From contig WRLF01000012.1 in the NCBI GenBank assembly GCA_009777735.1, forward strand, positions 1 to 64,000: DNA of 64,000 nt, read 5' to 3'. Made by a program: the position numbers and the translations under genes. Shown here one piece after another: positions 1 through 6,030 of the stretch (position 1 is its first letter; each line of letters opens with the position of its first letter). The notes under the pieces are model-generated. The model was not told where the DNA came from and ran no database searches. It saw nothing but the letters and a program-made list of their open reading frames with translations. This DNA comes from Treponema sp. Lineage in GTDB: Bacteria; Spirochaetota; Spirochaetia; Treponematales; Breznakiellaceae.

Positions 1-265
1 TCCCATAGCTTTGCAGTTCGGCTTCTGTCTGAGATAATACGGAGTTTGGCGAGATAACACCGAGGCTGCTTGTCATTCTGTTCCAGACAGTTTCTTGCGC
101 TTTTGAGGAAATCTGCTGCCCGACAATTGAATTTATCAAGGCGGAGAATAAATCAGGGTTAACTTCCCGCTTTAACAGCCCGATTGCGTCAATAGCTTCT
201 CCCAATTTTCTATCCTGCTGTTTCAGATGGGCTGTTTGTTTTTTTCCATATTTAAAAAAAGCCAT
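1..265 (-). CDS. DNA-3-methyladenine glycosylase II-like (AlkA/HhH-GPD), partial
   Basis: Only the first 88 or so codons are in the window; the gene runs off the left edge. The N-terminus shows the block typical of HhH-GPD base-excision glycosylases of the AlkA group: a short lead with FKYG, then KLGEAIDAIG, followed by the motif SIVGQQIS, which begins the conserved helical domain. The family removes alkylated bases from DNA and leaves an abasic site. The catalytic Asp and helix-hairpin-helix lie outside the window and cannot be checked. ATG at 265-263 is preferred because AAAGGGA sits 8 bases upstream; an in-frame GTG at 283 is possible. On the minus strand the gene lies downstream of the tRNA fragment and its terminator. 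Confidence 0.8.
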   Translation of the reverse strand, partial: MAFFKYGKKQTAHLKQQDRKLGEAIDAIGLLKREVNPDLFSALINSIVGQQISSKAQETVWNRMTSSLGVISPNSVLSQTEAELQSYG

Positions 266-296
266 GTAATCAATCCCTTTCACGATGCCATTGGCA

Positions 297-354
297 ATAA
301 AAACCGCCCGACCACTAAAATACCAGTTACAGATTTTAGTGGGCAGGCGGTTTT
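297..354 (-). terminator. Strong stem-loop terminator after the tRNA fragment
   Basis: A long stem pairs AAAACCGCC and CCACTAAAAT with ATTTTAGTGG and GGCGGTTTT, with a small internal bulge and an 11-base loop. Read on the minus strand it ends in GGTTTTTA, as expected for an intrinsic terminator. It directly follows the truncated tRNA piece, the place where the terminator of the original tRNA gene would be. Confidence 0.75.
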
Positions 355-399
355 GGGCCTTCAGAGACTTGAACTCCGGACCTACGGATTATGAGTCCG
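348..399 (-). pseudogene. Truncated copy of tRNA(CAU): 3' part only, left direct repeat
   Basis: These 52 bases are identical to 1770-1821. They hold the 3' part of the tRNA, about 46 nucleotides from within the anticodon stem through the T arm and acceptor strand to the discriminator base. The 5' half (acceptor strand and D arm) is missing, so no functional tRNA can form. Such a partial copy facing an intact tRNA is the usual footprint of site-specific integration into a tRNA gene. Confidence 0.85.
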
Positions 400-564
400 A
401 TATTTGACGCATTATCTTCTATATATTAATATGCTGTAGATGTCAGTTTCAGTCAATAGATGTCAACAAAAATCAGGTGATTTCCTTTTTTGTTCCCTTA
501 TATTTGTGATATTGGAAGATCGAGATAAAAGGGAGGCGTGATCTATGGGCTTTTCAATTATTCA

Positions 565-741
565 TTACTTTGCTTGAAGCTCAGTTATGGTTTCCGTGTC
601 AAGACCGGTAATTTTATTTATTGACTCGATAGAAACACCTTCCAACAATGCCTTTCGAGCAATCTCTTCACGCTCGTCTTCTTTGCCTTCTTCATACCAG
701 ACCCTCTGGGCATCTTCAAGGTTCCATTCGGTTAACAGCAT
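565..741 (-). CDS. Free-standing duplicate of the Rpn C-terminal tail (58 aa)
   Basis: This short gene repeats the last 60 or so codons of the upstream Rpn gene: NMLLTEWNLEDAQRVW is shared exactly, then both copies run into acidic/basic repeats and a GLD/GFD-xETI tail. At DNA level 696-752 matches 890-946 at 55 of 57 positions. ATG at 741-739 is chosen because AAGGTGAT precedes it at normal distance; a GTG at 750 overlaps the stop codon of the Rpn gene and would also allow coupling. It has no nuclease core, so it resembles the small C-terminal Rpn proteins reported to neutralise the full-length toxin. An antitoxin role here is inference. Confidence 0.55.
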   Translation of the reverse strand: MLLTEWNLEDAQRVWYEEGKEDEREEIARKALLEGVSIESINKITGLDTETITELQAK

Positions 742-746
742 ATTCA

Positions 747-935
747 TCACCTTGATGCAAATCTCTGAATAGTTTCCATATCAAATCCAGTAACGGCTTG
801 GATTGTTTCCATTGGGAAACCTTTAGCTAATGCATTTCTAACAATTTCACCCCAGCCTTCTTCTCGGCCTTCTTCTCGGCCTTCCTCAAACCAGACCCTC
901 TGGGCATCTTCAAGGTTCCATTCTGTTAATAGCAT
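747..935 (-). CDS. Possible internal in-frame Rpn small product (62 aa)
   Basis: Inside the Rpn gene a perfect GGAGGT (948-943) stands seven bases before an in-frame ATG (935-933). Translation from there would give only the C-terminal tail, starting MLLTEWNLEDAQRVW. Rpn genes of enteric bacteria are known to encode such an intragenic small protein that inhibits the long form. The matching start context in the downstream duplicate (AAGGTGAT before the same ATG) argues that the internal start is used. Not proven from sequence. Confidence 0.5.
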   Translation of the reverse strand: MLLTEWNLEDAQRVWFEEGREEGREEGWGEIVRNALAKGFPMETIQAVTGFDMETIQRFASR

Positions 936-1610
936 ATTCATCACCTCCGTTCCGTGTTGTTCCAGAAATTCTTTCAATATATCATTGTCTCGGCAGTACC
1001 GTACCGCCTGCTTCATCGCTTCTGTCTTGTCGCCAAGCTCTTTTTCAAATTCGCGTGTTTTGGCAATAAAGGCGCTGTACCCGGCAAGGGTTTTACATCT
1101 TCTTACCAGCCCCTCATTTTTCCCTTGATTGATGTTAATTACCTTTACCACAAGTTCCAGTGCGGGGTTATCTTTCTCCATCAACCCAAGGGATCCGATT
1201 TTTTCAAACGCATCTGACAGCTTTAGAATTTTCTCTTCGGGAAAAGGAGCCACCCCGTTATACAGCACAAAAAACTCAGGCCGTGGAATGGGGATAAGCC
1301 GGGAACCGTAGACGTTTCTGTCGCCAAGTGTTTTTTCATACACACGGGCAATGTACATAAGAAGTCTCAATGCCATATTGGGATTAATCGTGCTTTGATG
1401 CTCAATGAGAACTATCAGTTTGCCGCCGATTTCAAAGGAAATATCGTTTATCATATCCATAAAGAGCACGTCTTGAAGCGTGTTTATGGTGACCGGCACA
1501 TCAGCGGGTAATGTTACGTTTTCCAGGGCGCAGTACAGTTCCCGCAGCAGATCAGGATCGCTAAAAAGAAAAGAGAAAACGCTGTCTTTGTATTTCGTGT
1601 TTACGCCCAT
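747..1610 (-). CDS. Rpn family recombination-promoting nuclease / putative transposase
   Basis: The 287-aa protein has the Rpn (PD-(D/E)XK transposase-like) layout. The N-terminus YKDSVFSFLFSDPDLL is typical; the nuclease core shows a conserved Asp near 'DVLFMDM' (about residue 50) and the E-x-Q motif in LIVLIEHQST (about 65-72), followed by NPNMALRLLMYIARVYE. Known Rpn proteins cleave DNA, and several act in anti-phage defence. The tail from about residue 225 is a separate charged segment with EEGREEGREEGW. ATG at 1610 has no Shine-Dalgarno, but a good -10 hexamer ends six bases before it, suggesting a leaderless message. An alternative product starts inside the gene at 935. Confidence 0.85.
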   Translation of the reverse strand: MGVNTKYKDSVFSFLFSDPDLLRELYCALENVTLPADVPVTINTLQDVLFMDMINDISFEIGGKLIVLIEHQSTINPNMALRLLMYIARVYEKTLGDRNVYGSRLIPIPRPEFFVLYNGVAPFPEEKILKLSDAFEKIGSLGLMEKDNPALELVVKVININQGKNEGLVRRCKTLAGYSAFIAKTREFEKELGDKTEAMKQAVRYCRDNDILKEFLEQHGTEVMNMLLTEWNLEDAQRVWFEEGREEGREEGWGEIVRNALAKGFPMETIQAVTGFDMETIQRFASR

Positions 1611-1616
1611 AAGACC

Positions 1617-1645
1617 ATTATATAGTGTTTTAGCTAGCCTAACAA
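1617..1645 (-). promoter_or_regulatory. Promoter of the Rpn gene
   Basis: On the minus strand TTGTTA (1645-1640) and TATAAT (1622-1617) are 17 bases apart. The -10 hexamer ends six bases before the ATG at 1610, so transcription would begin at or next to the start codon. Confidence 0.6.
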
Positions 1646-1745
1646 TGAGTTTTTTACCTCGTTGTTATTTAGCACTGTTGGCTGCTTATCTTTTACTTTG
1701 AAAAACCCTGCGCCTTACGCTGTCCTCACGTCTCTCTTGACATGT

Positions 1746-1776
1746 AAAAAAACCGTCATCCTGCGATGACGGTTTT
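1746..1776 (-). terminator. Terminator of tRNA(CAU)
   Basis: AAAACCGTCATC and GATGACGGTTTT (minus-strand reading) form a 12-bp stem with a 4-base loop. The minus strand continues with a run of T (complement of 1746-1750). It follows the tRNA 3' end directly. Confidence 0.85.
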
Positions 1777-1849
1777 GGGCCTTCAGAGACTTGAACTCCG
1801 GACCTACGGATTATGAGTCCGCAGCTCTAACCAACTGAGCTAAAGGCCC
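1776..1849 (-). tRNA. tRNA with CAU anticodon (elongator Met or Ile2)
   Basis: The minus strand folds into a full cloverleaf. A 7-bp acceptor stem (GGGCCTT with AAGGCCC) is followed by a D arm TAGCTCAGTTGGTTAGAGC, an anticodon stem GCGGA/TCCGT around loop CTCATAA (anticodon CAT), and a T arm with GTTCAAGTC. The discriminator base is A and CCA is not encoded. CAU can serve elongator Met or, after lysidine modification, Ile(AUA); sequence alone does not decide. The 3' part is the right copy of a 52-bp repeat that bounds the Rpn island. Confidence 0.95.
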
Positions 1850-1904
1850 TGTTTCTATTACATTTTTACTATACCAAAAACAGAAAACAATGTCGAGAGT
1901 ACAA

Positions 1905-2828
1905 TTATAAACCTGCTGCTTCGTTCCAGTGGCCGATTTTCCGAATTTTCTGGTTGCGGTAGCGGATTAAAACTTCGGGGGTTCTGTCGGAAATATCGGC
2001 CAGATCCTTTAAAATTATTTCCTTGATAGCCTTTGCCATTGAGTCGGGATCGGTATGGGCACCTCCGGGAGGTTCGGGGATAACCCCGTTTATAACCTTG
2101 AATTCAAGAAGATCGCTTGAGGTAATTCGCAGCATGGCGGCGGCATCTTTGGCTTTGGATGCGTCGCGAAGCAGAATGGAGGCGCAGCCTTCAGGGCTGA
2201 TCACCGAATAAATAGCGTTTTCAAGCATGTATACTTTGTCTCCGACACAAAGGCCCAGCGCGCCGCCGGATCCTCCTTCGCCGATAATGATGCAGATAAT
2301 TGGTGTTGACAGTTGGGAAAATTCCCGCAGGTTGCGGGCAATGGCTTCGCCTATGCCCCGTTCCTCCGCTCCCAAACCGGGATAGGCGCCGGCAGTGTCA
2401 ATAAAGGTAATAATGGGTCTGCGGAATTTTTCCGCATCTTTGGCAAGACGCAGGGCTTTTCGGTATCCTTCAGGATGGGCCATTCCATGATTGCGCAGGA
2501 CATTTTCCTTGAGGCTGCGGCCTTTTTGGTTTGCCAGAATTGTAACCGGCGTGGAATCAAGGAAGGCAAGCCCTCCGATAATGGCAGGATCATCGCCGTA
2601 GGCACGATCGCCGTGCAGTTCAATAAAATTATCAAAAATACGGGTGATATAATCCATCGCATAGGGCCTGTCGGGATGACGTGCAAGTTCAACCCGTTTC
2701 CAAACCGATTCTTTTTTTGACTGCGACCGAATTCGTTCTTCCAGCACTGAAAGTTCAACACCGGCCTCGATCCCCGATTCTGCCATAAGTTTTTTCAGTT
2801 CCTCAATTTTTGAATCAAGTTCTTTCAT
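1905..2828 (-). CDS. accA: Acetyl-CoA carboxylase carboxyltransferase subunit alpha
   Basis: With AccD this 307-aa subunit moves the carboxyl group from carboxybiotin to acetyl-CoA, giving malonyl-CoA for fatty-acid synthesis. The length is normal for the family. Visible marks are the N-terminal helix with ELDSKIEELKK, the segment AIIGGLAFLD, the oxyanion-hole region GEGGSGGALGL (about residues 188-198) and ISPEGCASILLRD. It is the last gene of accB-accC-accD-accA; its ATG overlaps the accD stop codon by one base (TAATG), so translation is probably coupled. Confidence 0.97.
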   Translation of the reverse strand: MKELDSKIEELKKLMAESGIEAGVELSVLEERIRSQSKKESVWKRVELARHPDRPYAMDYITRIFDNFIELHGDRAYGDDPAIIGGLAFLDSTPVTILANQKGRSLKENVLRNHGMAHPEGYRKALRLAKDAEKFRRPIITFIDTAGAYPGLGAEERGIGEAIARNLREFSQLSTPIICIIIGEGGSGGALGLCVGDKVYMLENAIYSVISPEGCASILLRDASKAKDAAAMLRITSSDLLEFKVINGVIPEPPGGAHTDPDSMAKAIKEIILKDLADISDRTPEVLIRYRNQKIRKIGHWNEAAGL

Positions 2829-3613
2829 TAGTTGCTCCTGTGAAGATCGATTAGAGTCGAGATCATTTGCCGTTGATCGCTTCGGGGGACAATGATATCA
2901 ACAAACCCTTTTTCAAGCAGGAACTCCGCCCGCTGAAATCCATCGGGAAGGCTTTGCCGTATCGTTCCTTCAATAACACGCGGACCCGCAAAACCTATTA
3001 AAGCGCCGGGTTCGGCAATGGTAATATCGGCAAGCATTGCGAACGAAGCAGTAACCCCGCCGGTGGTAGGATCGCACAGTATAATAAAATACGGCACGCC
3101 CGCTTTGCTCAACTCGGCAGCGGCGCTGGATGTTTTTGCCATCTGCAATAGGGAAAAAATTCCTTCCTGCATTCGAGCGCCGCCGGAAGTGGTACAGATC
3201 AAAACCGGTGTTTTTTCCTCGGCTCCTTTCAAAAGAGCGCGGCATACTTTTTCTCCAACCACCGATCCCATTGAGCCGCCCATGAATTCAAATGACATAA
3301 CTCCCAAAATCAGCGGCTTTCCGTTAATCGTACAGGTTCCGGTGATGACCGCTTCTTTCATCCGGGCTTTGGCTTCCGCTACGGATAATTTTTCTTCATA
3401 ACCGGAGAGATCAATAGGGTTAAGAGATCTAAGGCTTTCGGAAAATTCGGTGAAACTTCCCTTGTCGGCAAGATAGGCAATGCGATCTACCGGTTCCATC
3501 CGGTAGTGCAGTCCGCACCCCGGACAGACATTAAGCGCTGCTTTGACTGCTTTTGCATCGTATGGAATACTGCACTGGGGGCAGTTTTTTTCATTGTTTT
3601 TTTTATCGGCCAT
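2828..3613 (-). CDS. accD: Acetyl-CoA carboxylase carboxyltransferase subunit beta
   Basis: This is the 261-aa zinc-bearing partner of AccA. Two CxxC pairs near the N-terminus (CPQC and CPGC, about residues 15-35) form the zinc ribbon seen in AccD. The crotonase-fold region shows GGSMGSVVGEKV, TTSGGARMQEGI and DPTTGGVTASFAML, all family signatures. ATG at 3613 follows AAGGAAG at six bases. The gene overlaps accC by 11 bases, consistent with fixed subunit ratios. Confidence 0.97.
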   Translation of the reverse strand: MADKKNNEKNCPQCSIPYDAKAVKAALNVCPGCGLHYRMEPVDRIAYLADKGSFTEFSESLRSLNPIDLSGYEEKLSVAEAKARMKEAVITGTCTINGKPLILGVMSFEFMGGSMGSVVGEKVCRALLKGAEEKTPVLICTTSGGARMQEGIFSLLQMAKTSSAAAELSKAGVPYFIILCDPTTGGVTASFAMLADITIAEPGALIGFAGPRVIEGTIRQSLPDGFQRAEFLLEKGFVDIIVPRSDQRQMISTLIDLHRSN

Positions 3614-4964
3614 GTTCTACTTCCTTTTCTATATCTCCGTACCACGATGTTCCAAAGACACCGTAATGGAAAACCGGATGGTTAATAATCCACCGCTGCC
3701 GTTCAATGTTTGTTTTGATTCCTTCAACAACCAATTCCCGTAGAGCTCTGTCCATCCGGGCAAGGGCATGGTTTCTGTCAGTACCGTACACAATAAGTTT
3801 TGCGATCATCGAGTCGTAGTGAGGCGGTATGGAACAGCCGTTATACAAAAACGAGTCGAAACGCACGCCGGGGCCGCCGGGTACTTCCAGACGGTTAATG
3901 GTTCCCGGAGTAAGGGCGTTGATTCGGCATTCTATAGACCAGCCGTTTAAAGCGATTGCTTTCGGGTCAATTTCCATACGGCCTTCGGTGCAGGCGAGGA
4001 TCTGCTGGCGGATAATATCAACATTGGCAACAAACTCGCTAACCGGATGTTCCACCTGCACACGGGCGTTCACTTCCATAAAATAAAAGTTTTCATTTTC
4101 CGCAAGAAATTCAATGGTTCCCGCTCCCCGGTATTTTAATTCTCTGAACATGGGAACCGCTCCGGCTGCCATTGCCTTTCGCATTTTATCCGTGACACCG
4201 GGCGAAGGGCTTTCTTCAATTAATTTTTGATGATTTTTCTGTACAGTACAATCACGTTCACCGAGGATGGCGACGTTGCCTTTTCCGTCAGCCAGAACCT
4301 GCAATTCCACATGACGGGGATTTTCCAGATATTTTTCTATAAAAACCGTCCCGTCGGCAAAATTGGATTCCGCTTCACGGCTTGCAAGGCTGATGTTTTC
4401 TTCCAGCTCATCCGCTTTGCGGACAATCCGCATGCCTTTACCGCCGCCTCCCGCCGCCGCTTTGATGATAACGGGAAAACCAAGCTGCTTTGCCGCATCA
4501 ATCGCTTTGCCGTCTTGCGCATTTACCGCTCCGGTTCCTGGTGTGACAGGCAGGCCGTATTTTTGGGCAGTCTCCCGTGCCACGACCTTGTCGCCCAACA
4601 ATTCTATGACATCGGGATCGGGGCCGATAAAAATAAGCCCCTTATCCTGAACCAGCCGGGCAAAATCAGCGTTTTCCGAAAGAAACCCCACTCCGGGATG
4701 TATTGCTTCACAGTGGGTATGCAGCGCTGCCATGACAATGTTTTCCTTCACCAGATAACTTTTCGATGACGGTGCCGACCCGATGCATACTGCCTTGTCA
4801 GCCAGACGTACATGAAGGTTATCTTTATCGGCGGTGGAGTAGACCGCAACAGTCTCAATGCCCATTTCATGGCAGGTGCGGATTATTCGGACGGCAATTT
4901 CCCCGCGGTTTGCGATAAGCAGCCGGTTTATTTTTGCCTGAAGTAGTTTCTTTTTTTTTGCCAA
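3603..4964 (-). CDS. accC: Biotin carboxylase subunit of acetyl-CoA carboxylase
   Basis: The 453-aa enzyme carboxylates the biotin on AccB using ATP and bicarbonate. The N-terminal fold begins NRLLIANRGEIAVRI; the ATP-grasp glycine loop KAAAGGGGKGMRIV lies near residues 160-175, and later motifs include HPGVGFLSENADF, FMEVNARVQVEHPVSE and the C-terminal GTDRNHALARM. The start is a TTG at 4964, supported by AAGGAG six bases upstream; no ATG fits this N-terminus. It lies ten bases after accB and overlaps accD. Confidence 0.97.
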   Translation of the reverse strand: MAKKKKLLQAKINRLLIANRGEIAVRIIRTCHEMGIETVAVYSTADKDNLHVRLADKAVCIGSAPSSKSYLVKENIVMAALHTHCEAIHPGVGFLSENADFARLVQDKGLIFIGPDPDVIELLGDKVVARETAQKYGLPVTPGTGAVNAQDGKAIDAAKQLGFPVIIKAAAGGGGKGMRIVRKADELEENISLASREAESNFADGTVFIEKYLENPRHVELQVLADGKGNVAILGERDCTVQKNHQKLIEESPSPGVTDKMRKAMAAGAVPMFRELKYRGAGTIEFLAENENFYFMEVNARVQVEHPVSEFVANVDIIRQQILACTEGRMEIDPKAIALNGWSIECRINALTPGTINRLEVPGGPGVRFDSFLYNGCSIPPHYDSMIAKLIVYGTDRNHALARMDRALRELVVEGIKTNIERQRWIINHPVFHYGVFGTSWYGDIEKEVEHGR

Positions 4965-4974
4965 ATCCAGCTCC

Positions 4975-5433
4975 TTACCTTTTTACCGTAAAGATCTCCT
5001 GACCGTATTCTACGAGTTCACCGCTTGATGCATGTACTTCAACAATTTCACAGTCAAATTCCGCTTCCAAATGGTTCATCATCTTCATGGCTTCCAGAAT
5101 ACACAGTGTCTGTCCCTTTTTTATTTTAGTGCCGGGCTTTACAAAGGGAGGAGCGTCAGGACCTGGAGCGGCATAAAAAGTCGCAACAATTGGGCTTTTG
5201 ATCTTCTCTCCGCCACCGGGAGCTTCCCCTGCCGGATGAGCGGAAATTCCCAGCCGGACAGCTTGTTCTCCTGCCGGTACAGCGCTTACCGCCGGAACAA
5301 CAGTCGTTTCGCCACCCTGAGATGGCGGGCCTTTGCGAAGAACGAGACGTGATGTTTTGTCGTCCAATTCAAGTTCTGTAATGGAAGTGTCGTTGAATTT
5401 TTCAATTATTGTCAGAATAAATTTATCGTCCAT
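4975..5433 (-). CDS. accB: Biotin carboxyl carrier protein
   Basis: The 152-aa protein carries biotin between AccC and the AccD-AccA transferase. The biotinyl domain at the C-terminus contains the acceptor motif EAMKMM, with Lys as attachment site (about residue 116), and GTKIKKGQTLCILE before it. A Pro/Ala/Gly-rich linker (about residues 40-75) joins it to the N-terminal segment MDDKFILTIIEKFNDT. ATG at 5433 is preceded by AGGAGAGG at good distance. It is the first gene of the acc operon, under the promoter at 5518-5547. Confidence 0.96.
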   Translation of the reverse strand: MDDKFILTIIEKFNDTSITELELDDKTSRLVLRKGPPSQGGETTVVPAVSAVPAGEQAVRLGISAHPAGEAPGGGEKIKSPIVATFYAAPGPDAPPFVKPGTKIKKGQTLCILEAMKMMNHLEAEFDCEIVEVHASSGELVEYGQEIFTVKR

Positions 5434-5488
5434 AAAAAAATACCTCTCCTAATGACATTTTGACCAGTAAACACAGGGACTGGTTGCA

Positions 5489-5511
5489 TGACAAATATTT
5501 CAAAAGTGTCA
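5489..5511. promoter_or_regulatory. Inverted repeat at the acc transcription start (possible operator)
   Basis: TGACA (5489-5493) and TGTCA (5507-5511) form an inverted repeat with a 13-base AT-rich centre. It begins seven bases downstream of the -10 hexamer, covering the expected transcription start of the acc operon. A repressor site is a reasonable guess, but the regulator is unknown. Confidence 0.35.
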
Positions 5512-5517
5512 TATTCA

Positions 5518-5547
5518 ACTATAGGTGATATAGAGCTGGTGTGTCAA
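5518..5547 (-). promoter_or_regulatory. Promoter of the accBCDA operon
   Basis: On the minus strand TTGACA (5547-5542) is followed after 18 bases by TATAGT (5523-5518). The leader to the accB ATG would be about 75 bases. Confidence 0.65.
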
Positions 5548-5610
5548 GGGATGATAAATTACTAAAGATAGTAGTTAGTTAATTAATTGCGATTCGATTC
5601 TCAGCAATCA

Positions 5611-5637
5611 AGAGAGCCTCCGTTTCGGCGACTCTCT
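5611..5637 (-). terminator. Imperfect hairpin after the DUF898 gene
   Basis: AGAGAG pairs with CTCTCT, and the inner part CCTCCG/CGGCGA pairs with two mismatches around a TTT loop. It lies just past the stop codon of the DUF898 gene. There is no T run, so termination is uncertain. Confidence 0.4.
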
Positions 5638-5644
5638 CACAAGC

Positions 5645-5956
5645 TTAACTTTCAAATGAAGTATTTTTTACAACCCATTTTGCAATGACAATCGGGACCC
5701 AAAAGCCGTATATCCCGAATGTTATAAGGGTTAACAGAAAGCATTTTATCCAGGTACCAAATAGGCCAATGCCTTTTCCGTTAAATTTCAACTTGCGGCC
5801 TTCAATAGTTGAATTATTAATGAAAAAACTCAGCAGCATACAGATACCCCAAGGGAATGCAATGCCCAGTGTGAGTGATGTTACTAAAAAGCAGCAAATA
5901 CTCCACCCAATCAACGGTAGCACACGACCTTCAAATTTAGAAGCTTGATTGTCCAT
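5645..5956 (-). CDS. DUF898-like small membrane protein
   Basis: This 103-aa protein has two strongly hydrophobic segments (about residues 15-40 and 62-92) with the repeated pattern TLGIAFPWGICMLLSFF and TLITFGIYGFWVPI, followed by a short basic/amphipathic end. The paired 'F-G-I/Y-x-F-W' pattern and the linking sequence STIEGRKLKFNG resemble DUF898 (YjgN-like) inner-membrane proteins, whose function is not known. ATG at 5956 is chosen because AGGAGGT stands five bases upstream. It is monocistronic between the acc operon and a histidine kinase gene. Confidence 0.7.
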   Translation of the reverse strand: MDNQASKFEGRVLPLIGWSICCFLVTSLTLGIAFPWGICMLLSFFINNSTIEGRKLKFNGKGIGLFGTWIKCFLLTLITFGIYGFWVPIVIAKWVVKNTSFES

Positions 5957-6030
5957 TATAGACCTCCTGATAATTGTTAGCATAAATATATATCTTTTTT
6001 TTGGTTATTGTCTAGTGGACGAGTTGCCTG

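Larger units (their letters stand above)
348..1821. mobile_element. Small tRNA-bounded island carrying Rpn genes
   Basis: About 1.4 kb is bounded by 52-bp direct repeats, one inside the intact tRNA(CAU) gene and one in the truncated copy. The only genes inside are the Rpn-family gene and its tail duplicate. There is no integrase, so this is either the remnant of a larger integrated element or was mobilised in trans. The boundaries are seen directly; the integration history is inference. The stretch 400-564 inside it holds no gene I can support. Confidence 0.6.

Noticed and set aside
400..564. Possible small gene between the tRNA fragment and the Rpn tail gene
   Set aside because: No frame with a start, ribosome binding site and plausible protein was found; only short direct repeats (AGATGTCA) are present.
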